A stretch of DNA of 64,000 nucleotides from Pachysolen tannophilus NRRL Y-2460. Taxonomy: Eukaryota > Ascomycota > Pichiomycetes > Alaninales > Pachysolenaceae. The position numbers and the translations under genes were made by a program. The notes under the pieces were generated by a model, which searched no databases, was not told where the DNA came from, and worked only from the letters and a program-made list of their open reading frames with translations. Where the stretch lies: contig KV454014.1 of assembly GCA_001661245.1 (NCBI GenBank), forward strand, positions 790,631-854,630, given 5' to 3'. Below, one piece after another: positions 32,201-40,629 of the stretch; the first letter of the stretch is position 1, and each line of letters opens with the position of its first letter.

Positions 32201-34354
32201 TCACCAAACATTGAAAGGGCTCAACTAGCCACTACTGTGATCAATAGCAGTAATCCCGAAACTCTGTCAAATCTCGGCAGTTCTTCTCCTTCAACACCAT
32301 CAAACTTTTTTGAACAAATTGCTAGGAGCGAGAAGACAAAAAGGTCGGACTCGAATGCAAGTAGTAGTGACTCGCCACTTTTGAAACCGTTAATTTCAAG
32401 AACCAATTCACAGACATATTTTGCACTCCCCGATGATTATTCCCTGTCAGCAAATATTCAAGAAAATTCTCTACTTCTGCTGAATAACCCATTGGCATTA
32501 TTTGATCCGCAAAATTCAACCCAGACTAGAAAGTTTGTTGGTACTCCAGATTATTTAGCTCCAGAAACTGTTGAAGGTGTTGGTCAAGATGAACTTTCTG
32601 ACTGGTGGTCAATTGGATGTATATTATTTGAGTTTTTATTTGGTTATCCACCTTTCCATGCAACCACAGCTAACAAGGTATTTGCAAATATTGTTAACGG
32701 CCGAATTGATTGGCCTGATTTGCCTCAAGAAGAATTTGATAAAATTTGTTCTCCTGAGGCAAAAGATTTAATTACAAAATTATTAGTTAAAGATCCTAGT
32801 AAAAGGTTAGGAGTAAATGGTTCGGAGGAAATAATGAATCATCCCTATTTTAAAGGGGTTAACTGGGAAAGATTGTGGGATGAAGAAGCGTCATTTGTGC
32901 CACTATCTGATGATCCAACATCAACAGATTATTTTGATTCTAGAGGTGCTGAATTTTCCAATTTCCCAATTGTTGATGATGAAGATGATGATGAAGACGA
33001 AGAAGAAGCCGAGAAAGAGGCAGATAGTCTTGATTTTTCTAGTGCCACTAAGATATCAACACCGAATGCTTTAAACATATCAAGATCAAGTTCATTTAGT
33101 TCTCCTGCTAATAAGTTTTTACAACTTCCATTAAAGAATAGAGAAAGAAGAAGCAGCAAATTGAATGAAAACAATTCTAACGAATTTGGATCTTTTCAAT
33201 TCAGGAATTTGGCAGCTTTGGAGAAGGCCAATAAGGATGTTATTAATAAATTAAAAAGCGAAAATTTGGAACGCAGAAGCAGTATCTCAGCTTCTTCATC
33301 ATCTCCAGAATCATTGTCTTCACTTGTTCAGCCGTCAAGATCTGGAGGATATTCTTCGCATGTTAATCCTAATAGGAGACCTACATCTCCATCGTCTTTG
33401 CATGCATCTGGTGGTAGTAACACTCCTACAAGATCAAGTTTTTCTACAGTCCATCCAGGTTCCCCAAAATTAAGATTTAACGTTGCTTACAGTTCATCGG
33501 GAGATGAAAACAGTTCGACACCTCTTAATAATGAACCTTTCTCTGATAGAGGTTCTCCGATTCAGCAACCTCAACAACAGCAAAAACAACAATTACAGCA
33601 GCAGCAGCAGCAGCAGCAACAACAACAACAACAACAGCAGCAGCAAAAAACTCAACCACATCAAGCCCAGAGTAGATCCACTGATACTGGCTCTCCTGTG
33701 CCCAAACTTGCAAAGCAATTTGGGAAATCTCAGCCACTTTATCCAACACAGCAGTATTCACCACAAAATGCACTTTTCACGCGTGCATTAAACCGTACTC
33801 TTAGTGATTTTTCACCATCGAGTTCAGACAATGAGGACTCACGTAACTCTGCAATAATGAGAGTAAGATCTAGGAGAAGTTCGAGAAGACTTGGATCTGC
33901 GTCATCTAATAGTACCAACGAAGCTATTAGACCATCATTGATAACCTACGATGTTTTATTATGCGAACCAATTCCAATTTTAAGGGAAACAGTACAAAAA
34001 ATGTTACTGAAATTGGGATGTATAGTTGTTGCTATAAAAGATGGAGATGCCCTAGTAAGAAGAGCAACTGGTGAAGTTAAATTTGATTTTATTTTCACTG
34101 CTTTAAGGACACCAAAAGTCAATTCAATTGATGTTGTTAAATTAATCAAACATACTTCAAGTGTTAATTCAGATACACCAATAATTGCATTAACTGCATA
34201 TTACAGAGAAGCTAAAAATTCCAACGTTTTCAATTATGTTATTGAAAAACCAGTTACAATTGAGATGTTGAGTGAATGCATACAAAAATTTTCAGAACAA
34301 AGAAGAAGAAATGCACAAGAAGCAATTAGTGATACCGAAGCAAGTTTTAATTAA
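29243..34354 (+). CDS. RIM15: Rim15-type PAS/AGC kinase/receiver protein kinase
   Basis: 1703 residues, similar in length to S. cerevisiae Rim15. Domains in order: an N-terminal PAS-like region (~25-110, AVLELDMDCKVKFLSRNWES); a C2HC-type zinc motif near 235-255 (CRICEQQVPAWWLERHSELC); a Ser/Pro-rich disordered section; and the kinase domain (~795-1220), with SKGAFGSVYL, YFAIKVLKKSDMIAKNQV, HRDLKPDN, DFGLSR, a long ~145-residue insert before the activation segment, then VGTPDYLAPE and SDWWSIGCILFEFLFGYPPF. An acidic stretch, a poly-Gln tract (~1444-1470) and a C-terminal receiver-like domain (~1568-1686) follow. In yeast Rim15 integrates PKA, TORC1 and Pho80-Pho85 signals to start quiescence through Igo1/2. 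In the receiver, the phospho-acceptor position reads Ala (FDFIFTALRTPK), so phosphorelay seems lost; the Lys of EKP is kept. Confidence 0.94.
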   Translation: MSLKSKDSSDEDSDTALAAINDQNDLIQATSKNPTAVLELDMDCKVKFLSRNWESIVGTKITKIVNKPVSRIVVADSDFDKEVFRRAVDIMMADDTSYRVKFLAATDDVPGSNEGSIHEDDNDSYTNEFQNTLEVMKNNEDDQSSTDSIISTNGGLIEMEGQGILIHDLKTQLPTHSMWILRPFVPIQDLILELPVPLVEKLGFGIDIFQNYLISLSDMGIIDEEAVPAPRQVLCRICEQQVPAWWLERHSELCLVEHKLEDEVQECHDQLVEHKKLITNIMLSLDNPASNAVAATGNGSGSPTSPSPSPAMLTNTTFSPSAASGNSINNNNTKNTTPVSTSSSASTTSSASSFTPIRDYKGLTLPNPLSNVSSPVSANSTLSPSSPSPVNSPSGTSGIMRKKRSSSIFNSLRFPFKNLERLCQYCDDALSINPGELVSVDNRTTEIAYSPNTEKAIKAVYSAKLPESSDPAIKLLTEDTELYANKKTDAIERLASTMQYSEKLKREIDLLILETVHSTVRKIREKTTGISEYNTPSLTQTEKFEDNDIDNENAKLCSPQPIKAPTNSNELFTDPYLYGDKLPLDKTNTKDSSSSYTPTLKSKDHSRSITPNEVVQPRNKTPTIQINLGDRSNSSSNSLNTPPVTLNNTETDSENRGRKLVNTASRSSYLSPRRQMSPAAFSNSPMTSIQRNSRTSQKDNISTSHSSTPVLSPLLASYNNELQPQQSLVQRTLGNTNSHTHSNSVSTTDSSNSERHSYIEGYNNLLSLSSSAKPPLSPLLVTSSINKQIVPSIKDYEIIKPISKGAFGSVYLTRRKLTGEYFAIKVLKKSDMIAKNQVPNVKAERAIMMRQAESPYVARLYSSFQSKDYLFLVMEYLNGGDCAALIKMLGSLSDAWAKRYIAEVIVGVDDLHKKGIIHRDLKPDNLLIDNMGHLKLTDFGLSRMGLIGRQTNLRRNSIPETSNVFETVQQQISNHSRTNSVTPFSLSPNIERAQLATTVINSSNPETLSNLGSSSPSTPSNFFEQIARSEKTKRSDSNASSSDSPLLKPLISRTNSQTYFALPDDYSLSANIQENSLLLLNNPLALFDPQNSTQTRKFVGTPDYLAPETVEGVGQDELSDWWSIGCILFEFLFGYPPFHATTANKVFANIVNGRIDWPDLPQEEFDKICSPEAKDLITKLLVKDPSKRLGVNGSEEIMNHPYFKGVNWERLWDEEASFVPLSDDPTSTDYFDSRGAEFSNFPIVDDEDDDEDEEEAEKEADSLDFSSATKISTPNALNISRSSSFSSPANKFLQLPLKNRERRSSKLNENNSNEFGSFQFRNLAALEKANKDVINKLKSENLERRSSISASSSSPESLSSLVQPSRSGGYSSHVNPNRRPTSPSSLHASGGSNTPTRSSFSTVHPGSPKLRFNVAYSSSGDENSSTPLNNEPFSDRGSPIQQPQQQQKQQLQQQQQQQQQQQQQQQQQKTQPHQAQSRSTDTGSPVPKLAKQFGKSQPLYPTQQYSPQNALFTRALNRTLSDFSPSSSDNEDSRNSAIMRVRSRRSSRRLGSASSNSTNEAIRPSLITYDVLLCEPIPILRETVQKMLLKLGCIVVAIKDGDALVRRATGEVKFDFIFTALRTPKVNSIDVVKLIKHTSSVNSDTPIIALTAYYREAKNSNVFNYVIEKPVTIEMLSECIQKFSEQRRRNAQEAISDTEASFN

Positions 34355-34577
34355 GTTTCTTTCTTTTTCTTTCTTTTATCGATTTCCCCACTTTTCTATT
34401 AATCAGACCGTGTGTATTAAAGAATTAAAGAATTAAAGAAATGAAAAATATTACTTTTAATTTTAGTAGTGTGTTTTTTTTGTTACATTGCAAGAACAGG
34501 TAATGAATCCGTATATGACTGATCTAGTGTAATTATAGTTAAATTTAGTTTTACTTTCCCGAATCTGATCACTAATA

Positions 34578-34591
34578 TCGGACAGTACCGA
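34578..34591. promoter_or_regulatory. TCGG-N6-CCGA palindrome (Zn2Cys6-type site)
   Basis: TCGG at 34578-34581 and CCGA at 34588-34591 are separated by ACAGTA. Inverted CGG triplets with six-base spacing are the known binding form of Ppr1-type Zn2Cys6 activators. It lies ~1.06 kb upstream of the dehydrogenase ATG. Confidence 0.4.
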
Positions 34592-34740
34592 AAAATTCAA
34601 ATCAAAGTACATCCATCCTGCGGCGGCACTCCATGTATTTTAACTAGCGAAAACTCGGAATTCCTCACACATTAAAAAAAGAAAAAAAAATTCTATTTTT
34701 TATTATTTTTTTCGAGAAAAAGATAAAATCAAGTAAGGAC

Positions 34741-34839
34741 CTTCTTCTGATTAGCCTACTGATAAGTCCGTTCAAGGGCCCGCCAAATGAACCGCCTAAC
34801 GAGGCGAAGAAGAACCCGTTCAATACCATTTTTTTTTTT
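34741..34839 (+). ncRNA. Candidate structured small RNA, possible Pol III transcript
   Basis: A GC-richer element in AT-rich surroundings. CTTCTTC (34741-34747) can pair with GAAGAAG (34806-34812), enclosing a small hairpin CGCCT-AACG-AGGCG (34793-34806; the last G is shared between the two stems). CCGTTCAA occurs twice (34768-34775 and 34816-34823); GTTCAA resembles a Pol III B-box core. An 11-base T-run (34829-34839) follows directly, as a Pol III terminator would. It is not a standard tRNA. The repeated CCG triplets could instead be transcription-factor sites. Confidence 0.25.
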
Positions 34840-34940
34840 CCTGTTTCTGTTTCTTTCGTTTTTTTTTAGAATCACAATCATCTATTAATGGGATTCAGTT
34901 GTCCTTTAACTCATCTTCTAGAGAATTATCGAATCATTGA

Positions 34941-34968
34941 GTTATCGAGTTATCGAGTTATCGAGTTA
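34941..34968. repeat. Tandem GTTATCGA repeat
   Basis: Three perfect GTTATCGA units, flanked on both sides by degenerate copies (AATTATCGAATC before, ATTGAATTATC after). Confidence 0.8.
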
Positions 34969-35654
34969 TTAAATTATTGAATTATCATGAGACACCTACT
35001 TGTAATAAATATATGTCCGATCTAAATTAATAAAGCTCTAATAATATAAAAATCGGATTTTAAACTAGTAAATCTTACAGAGAAATAAAAAGAAATTATA
35101 AGGTAATTTTTCTATTAAACGGGATTCAGAGATAATAAGTCAGGATTAGAAAAAAAATTATTTCTTTCTTTTTTTATTTCTTAAACTTAAAAGAAGGTCA
35201 CGGAGTTGAGCTATACTAAAATCATGCAAATAGACCGTTTCAGGTTATTGTCGCGGTGTGAAAGAGGGCCTTCCTCTAGCTAAATTAAGAAATCACGATG
35301 ACCTTTTTTAAAAAACAAGTGCGAACGACCCCAGATTAATAACCAAAAAGAAAAAAAAGAAAAGAAAAATTTATTAAAATGTTCTTTCCTGTTATAATTT
35401 CTATAAATAATGCTGTATTTTTGCTAATTTTTTTTTTTTTTTTTTTTTTTTGTCTATTCTTTTTCTTTTTCTTTTCTTTGTACAACTACAATAATAAAAA
35501 AACAAAAGCCCAAAAAAGAAAACTTAATAGAAATACAAAAAGTTTATTAAAAGGTTTTAAAAGGAAAGAAAGAAAGGAAAAAAAAAAAGAGAGGTTATTA
35601 ATCAAATAGATAAATAAATCTTGGCTAATTAGAATAGAGGAAAAGAACAGAAAA

Positions 35655-36494
35655 ATGAGTAGTACAGATCAATTTATTGCAAATGTCTTGCCAAATTTCA
35701 GATTGGATGGTAAGGTCACCGTTATTACTGGTGGATCTGGTGGTTTGGCTACGGTTATTGCTCAGGCCTTATTGTTAGAAGGTTCTGAAATTGCACTTGT
35801 TGATATGAGTGAACAAAGAACTAAGGATGCAGCTAGTCTGTTGATTAAATGGGGAGAAATTCATATCAAAGGTTCTGAAGTACCAAAAGTAACTGCATGG
35901 ACTTGTGATGTTTCCAAGTTTACATCTGTTGAAGAAACTTTTACTCTGGTTAATGAAGCTCATGGGAAATTGGCTGATAGATTAGTACATACTGCAGGTT
36001 ATTGTGAAAATTTCCCTGCACATGAATATCCAGCTGCAAATGCTGAGAGAATGACTCAAGTTAACTTGTTGGGTTCATTATATGTTTGTCAAGCTATTTC
36101 AAAACCTTTAATTGCCAATGGTATTAAAGGTTGTTCTATAGTTTTAATTGGTTCAATGTCTGGTTCAATTGTTAACAATCCTCAACCACAAGTTGTTTAT
36201 AACATGACCAAAGCAGGTGTTATTCATTTAGCTAGATCATTAGCTACTGAATGGGCAGAATATGGTATAAGAGTCAATACCTTATCTCCAGGTTATATAT
36301 TGACTCCATTGACTAAAAACGTTATTAGTGGTTCTGCTACAATGAAACATGAATGGGAATCTAGAGTTCCAATGAAGAGATTAGCCGAACCAAATGAATT
36401 TGTTGGTTCAGTATTATATTTACTTTCTAATACTGCAAGTTCATACACTACAGGTCACAATTTAGTTGCAGATGGTGGTTACGAATGTTGGTAA
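35655..36494 (+). CDS. Short-chain polyol dehydrogenase (D-arabinitol 2-dehydrogenase / sorbose reductase group)
   Basis: 279 residues of the classical SDR family. The nucleotide-binding motif is TGGSGG (25-30); the NNAG element is replaced by HTAG (112-115); catalytic residues are Ser in IGSMSG (~167-170) and Tyr182/Lys186 in YNMTK. GIRVNTLSPGYILTPLT and the ending TTGHNLVADGGYECW are strongly like yeast D-arabinitol 2-dehydrogenase (ARDH) and Candida Sou1-type sorbose reductases. These enzymes interconvert a polyol and a keto-sugar (e.g. D-arabinitol and D-ribulose) with NAD(H) or NADP(H) in the cytosol. I favour ARDH from the C-terminus, but substrate cannot be fixed by sequence alone. The upstream region carries a possible Zn2Cys6 factor site. 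S. cerevisiae has no close ARDH ortholog. Confidence 0.85.
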   Translation: MSSTDQFIANVLPNFRLDGKVTVITGGSGGLATVIAQALLLEGSEIALVDMSEQRTKDAASLLIKWGEIHIKGSEVPKVTAWTCDVSKFTSVEETFTLVNEAHGKLADRLVHTAGYCENFPAHEYPAANAERMTQVNLLGSLYVCQAISKPLIANGIKGCSIVLIGSMSGSIVNNPQPQVVYNMTKAGVIHLARSLATEWAEYGIRVNTLSPGYILTPLTKNVISGSATMKHEWESRVPMKRLAEPNEFVGSVLYLLSNTASSYTTGHNLVADGGYECW

Positions 36495-36587
36495 TTCTTT
36501 TTTTTTTTTATTTATTTTGTTTTTATGATCTGATTTATATAAAGTATATGTGATGTTTAATAGGATTTGAGTTTGCTTATATCAATA

Positions 36588-36626
<39 letters not shown>

Positions 36627-36713
36627 GTAATAATAGTAATGGTCAAGGTAAAACTTAAGTGTAGAGAAAAGACAAGTCAGACGAAACCTAAAAATAAAGT
36701 ATTTGGTTTACTT
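36495..36713. other. Short 3' region with (TAA)n repeat
   Basis: Contains an AATAAT trinucleotide tract at about 36590-36640 between the dehydrogenase gene and the tRNA. The frame at 36567-36755 is a translation of this repeat. Confidence 0.7.
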
Positions 36714-36786
36714 TGGACGAGTCAGGAATTGAACCCGAGACCTTTCACATGCTAAGCGAACGCGCTACCAACTACGCCACACGCCC
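36714..36786 (-). tRNA. tRNA-Ala, anticodon AGC
   Basis: The minus strand starts GGGCGTGTGGCGTAG and ends GACTCGTCC plus discriminator A. The acceptor arms pair (GGGCGTG with the 3' half, allowing G-T), the D-arm region TGGCGTAGTTGG is a canonical A box, the anticodon loop reads CTTAGCA, and the T-arm GGGTTCAATTCC is a B box. The sequence is close to S. cerevisiae tRNA-Ala(AGC), has 73 bases and no intron. A run of five T on the RNA strand (36690-36694) about 20 bases downstream can serve as Pol III terminator. Confidence 0.97.
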
Positions 36787-38219
36787 CTTCCCAATTCGAT
36801 CATTTTGATCAATATATACACGCCCGACTAAAGTTAAAAGTAAAACTTCTTCTTCTTATTCACTACTTATCTGATATCTAATATCTGTATGGCACATATA
36901 TATATATATATATCTATAATAAGTACGATCAACGGAAATCCATTTTAGGTAAAGTTATCAAAAACATAGTCCGATGGGTATACCTCAAACTATATAATAA
37001 AAGAATTTTCAAATTATTATTGATGACTGAAGAAGAGACCAAAAAAGGTTAAAAAACTAAAAAAAAAAAAATAACTTTTAACAGAATTTACTCATTTCTT
37101 CCCATCTATTCCTGAATGTAAAAAAAATAACAATGCCACGTTCTTCCGTTATATAGAATTGTACATTATAAAAGAAGCCTACAATTAAGATGCAGATAAA
37201 GACAATAATAATACTTCTATAACGTACTATCGAGCTTCCTTGTTAAAAAAAAAAATAATTTTTCTCTTTTGGGTTCATATAATTCTTATTATTAATATTA
37301 CTACTATTTTATAATTAAATTAATGATCTATCTAATTTATAATCTTTAATCTTAGTCTTTAGCTATTAAACTACTATTTGTAAGTGAAAAAGAAAAAACG
37401 CCAAAAAAAAAAAAAAAAAAAAATTTTTTAATTTTTTTTTTTTTTTTTTTTTTTTTAAAANNNNNNNNNNNNNNNNNNNNNNNNNNNNNNNNNNNNNNNN
37501 NNNNNNNNNNNNNNNNNNNNNNNNNNNNNNNNNNNNNNNNNNNNNNNNNNNNNNNNNNNNNNNNNNNNNNNNNNNNNNNNNNNNNNNNNNNNNNNNNNNN
37601 NNNNNNNNNNNNNNNNNNNNNNNNNNNNNNNNNNNNNNNNNNNNNNNNNNNNNNNNNNNNNNNNNNNNNNNNNNNNNNNNNNNNNNNNNNNNNNNNNNNN
37701 NNNNNNNNNNNNNNNNNNNNNNNNNNNNNNNNNNNNNNNNNNNNNNNNNNNNNNNNNNNNNNNNNNNNNNNNNNNNNNNNNNNNNNNNNNNNNNNNNNNN
37801 NNNNNNNNNNNNNNNNNNNNNNNNNNNNNNNNNNNNNNNNNNNNNNNNNNNNNNNNNNNNNNNNNNNNNNNNNNNNNNNNNNNNNNNNNNNNNNNNNNNN
37901 NNNNNNNNNNNNNNNNNNNNNNNNNNNNNNNNNNNNNNNNNNNNNNNNNNNNNNNNNTNTTTTTTTTTTTTTAAACAGCTTTTTTGGATCAGTATTATAT
38001 ATATTGTATATTACGTTTTACGTTTTTTTTAAAATTTTTTTTTATTTTAATCGAATCAAGTGGCGAAATTATATAATATATCTATTCTGTATTCATATTA
38101 ATTGATCCATCAACGGACTGAATTATTTGTTTATAAGAGTCTTATTTTTTTTTCTTTCTTTAATTTAATTTAAATTTTTTCAAAGAAATAGGTGGTAGAT
38201 AGAATAAATTATTATTATA
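36787..38219. other. Intergenic region containing an assembly gap
   Basis: Sequence on both sides of the gap is AT-rich without coding potential. The left flank ends A21-T6-AA-T25-AAAA directly at the gap; the right flank begins with a T-run. The last ~250 bp are the NAP1 5' region. Confidence 0.6.
37461..37959. other. Assembly gap (run of N)
   Basis: N from 37461 to 37957, plus one isolated N at 37959. The length of ~500 suggests an estimated scaffold gap. Homopolymers on both edges explain why assembly failed. Anything inside is unknown. Confidence 0.98.
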
Positions 38220-39607
38220 ATGTCAGAACCAATTAAGAAGAAATTAGGTGAAATAGCTGCTGCTCCAACACCTCAAAATACACCTGCTTCTTTAAGTGGA
38301 TCTTATATGAGCAAGTTGACGAAACCGACTATTCCAAATACTATTAGTGAGGATAAAGAAGAATTACAGAAAAAATTATTATTAAATAATCCTGCTTTAT
38401 TATCAATGATTGAAGGTAAATTAAATACTTTAGTTGGGGAAGATTCAGGTTATGTTGAAAAATTACCAAAAAAATTAAAAATAGGGTTTATAGTTTAAAA
38501 TCTATTCAAAAAAGACAATTTGATATTGAAGCTGAATTTCAACAAGAATTATTAGAATTAGAAAGAAAATATCATGGTAAATATAAACCATTATATATTA
38601 AAAGACATAATATTATTATTGGTAAAGAAGAACCTTCTGCTGAAGAAATCGAGGAAGGAGAACAATTAATAAGAGAAGAACGTGAAGAAGATGAAGATGA
38701 AGATGGACATGATGGGAAGGATGGTAAAATTGTTGAAGTCAATGAAGAAGATGAAGATTCTGAAGTTCAAAAACATGGTAAATCATTAGATGAAGATGAT
38801 GAAGATGATGAAGAAGAAGAAGAAGTGGCCAAAGGTATTCCAGGATTCTGGTTAACTGCATTGGAAAACTTGGGTATTGTTGCTGAAACAATAACAGAAA
38901 AAGATGCTGAAGTTTTATCCAAATTAACAGATATAAGGATGGAATATTTAGATGTTCCAGGTTTTAAATTAATTTTTGAATTTGATGAAAATAATTTTTT
39001 CACAAATAAAACTTTAACTAAAACATATTATTATCAAAAAGAATTGGGATATTCTGGTGATTTCATTTATGATCATGCAGAAGGTTCACAAATTAATTGG
39101 ACTTCAAATGATAATAATGTAACTTTGATTGTAGAGAGAAGAAAACAAAGAAATAAGCATACAAAACAAGTTAGAACAATTGAAAAATTATCTCCAGTAG
39201 AATCTTTTTTCAATTTCTTTGATCCACCAAAAGTTCCAAAATCATCAAAGGATAAAGAAAGAGATGAAGAAGATGAAGAAAATACACCAGATGTTGAAGG
39301 TGCAAATAAAGAAGAAGATGAAGATGATGAACTCGATGAAGAATTAGAACAAAGATTAGAACTAGATTATCAAATTGGTGAAATCATTAAGGATAAATTA
39401 ATTCCAAGGGCAATCGATTGGTTTACTGGTGAAGCTATTAAATACGAAATTCAAGAAGGAGACTACGACGATGAAGATGATGACTTTGGTGACGACAATG
39501 ATGAAGACGATGAAGATGATGAAGACGATGACGGTGCAAGTGATGAATCTGGGGACGAAGAACTAAATAAAAGTAAAGCCCAACCCCCAGAATGTAAACA
39601 ATCGTGA
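38220..39607 (+). CDS. NAP1: Nucleosome assembly protein Nap1, with a one-base frameshift as given
   Basis: The frame from the ATG at 38220 matches Nap1 (PALLSMIEGKLNTLVGEDSGYV, then LPKK) but stops at 38496-38498. Family similarity resumes in the frame one base back and continues to the stop at 39605-39607: FQQELLELERKYHGKYKPLY, GIPGFWLTALENL, KTYYYQKELGYSGDFIYDHAEG, TKQVRTIEKLSPVESFFNFFDPPK, DKLIPRAIDWFTGEAIKYE, an acidic tail and a final CKQS as in yeast Nap1. One missing A in the runs at 38468-38474 or 38477-38481 explains the break; with it the protein would be about 462 residues. Nap1 is an H2A-H2B chaperone that also binds the cyclin Clb2. A sequencing error is the likeliest cause, since the rest is well conserved. 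Confidence 0.92.
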
Positions 39608-40477
39608 TCATTGAAAAAAAATTATTAAGTAATAGTAGTAGTCTTGTTGTGTTTTTTGGTTTTTTTTTTTCTTTTTTTTTCTTTTTCTCTTTTTCTTTCC
39701 TTTGCCTTTCTTATATTTTTATTTTTTGGTTTTGTCGATAGTAGTTAAATAGTTTGAAATCTACTAGTATATATAACGGCATCTATAATTTTGCTTTGAA
39801 AAAATTTTTATTTTTATTTTTTTTTTTATTCATTCACTTTTTAAAAATGATGTTAAAATTAAGTACCCTTCGTAATAACTGGTAATAACTTACCTTACGT
39901 TGCCTTACCTTGTCTAGTAATTGATAATTGGTAATTATGGGCTTGTCGTATCTAATAATAAAATAAGTCAATCGTGCACAGTATATCAACACCCATTTTT
40001 ATAAAGAAAAAAAGAAAGTTGCGCTTTAAATGCGGATCACACTTTGGTTTTGGTTTTCAATTGCGCTATTAATGCGGTTGCTCTCTATAAAGTGTGGTAT
40101 TAATGCTAATGCCCTAAATTCTGTCAATTCTGTCAATCGAGATTTTACCTTTAATTCTGCCGTGTACACATTACCGTTTTAAGCGACTTGCTGCATTAAA
40201 GACTCGCGGAAAACGTTTCTCTTCTCACCTTTTGTTCTCTTGTATAATATTGGCTCAACTATAATAATATATAATACTGAACTAATAAAATTTTATTATT
40301 ATTATTATTATTATTAAACAATTATATTATTTCTTCTTTTCTTTCTAGTTTTCAATATTAAACTATTTGTTATAATTTTAAAAGAAAATTTACATTTCTT
40401 TTGTGATTTTAAATTTATATTTTGTCTTTTTTTTTTTTTTGAAATTTCTGTTTTATTTTCAAAAATTTACAATATCG
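39608..40477. other. Intergenic region between NAP1 and MAM3
   Basis: T-rich NAP1 terminator, then a GC-richer promoter part with a doubled motif GCGCTTTAAATGCGG (40021-40035) / GCGCTATTAATGCGG (40063-40077) and inverted CACTTT/AAAGTG pieces around it. A (TTA)n tract is near 40293-40315. No gene seen. Confidence 0.65.
40021..40077. repeat. Two near-identical 15-mers GCGCTWTWAATGCGG upstream of MAM3
   Basis: GCGCTTTAAATGCGG and GCGCTATTAATGCGG differ at two positions and are 42 bp apart (start to start, about four helical turns). ACACTTTGG between them and AAAGTGTGG after them form an inverted pair. This looks like paired factor-binding sites in the MAM3 promoter. Confidence 0.5.
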
Positions 40478-40622
40478 GTAAGTATATTTTCTATTTTACT
40501 TTTAGTATTAATATCATTTATAATTGATGATACAAAAAAAAAGAAATTTTTTTTTCTTTCTAAAGAATTTCATATTTGCAGTTAAACTAACGCGAAATTT
40601 TTATATTTGTTTAATTCAATAG
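40478..40622 (+). other. Probable 5'-UTR intron of MAM3
   Basis: Donor GTAAGT at 40478-40483 (extended GTAAGTATAT), branch-like AACTAAC at 40585-40591, and acceptor CAATAG ending at 40622, eight bases before the MAM3 ATG at 40630. No in-frame ATG is visible in the exon before the donor, so the intron would be untranslated leader. A nearer TTGCAG at 40575-40580 is an alternative acceptor but precedes the branch motif. Confidence 0.5.
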
Positions 40623-40629
40623 TCACTGT

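Larger units (their letters stand above)
34355..35654. other. 1.3-kb region between RIM15 and the polyol dehydrogenase gene
   Basis: Contains several GC-richer islands unusual for this window: a TCGG-N6-CCGA palindrome at 34578, CTGCGGCGGCACTCC near 34618-34632, a structured element at 34741-34839, and a hairpin AGAGG-GCCTT-CCTCT near 35262-35276. It also has a tandem GTTATCGA repeat at 34941-34968. The frame at 35379-35609 is a Phe/Lys-rich translation of T- and A-tracts. The island density suggests an elaborate promoter for the dehydrogenase gene. Confidence 0.6.

Noticed and set aside
33525-33773. Antisense Val/Ala-rich frame in RIM15
   Set aside because: It is the antisense reading of the poly-Gln CAG/CAA tract.
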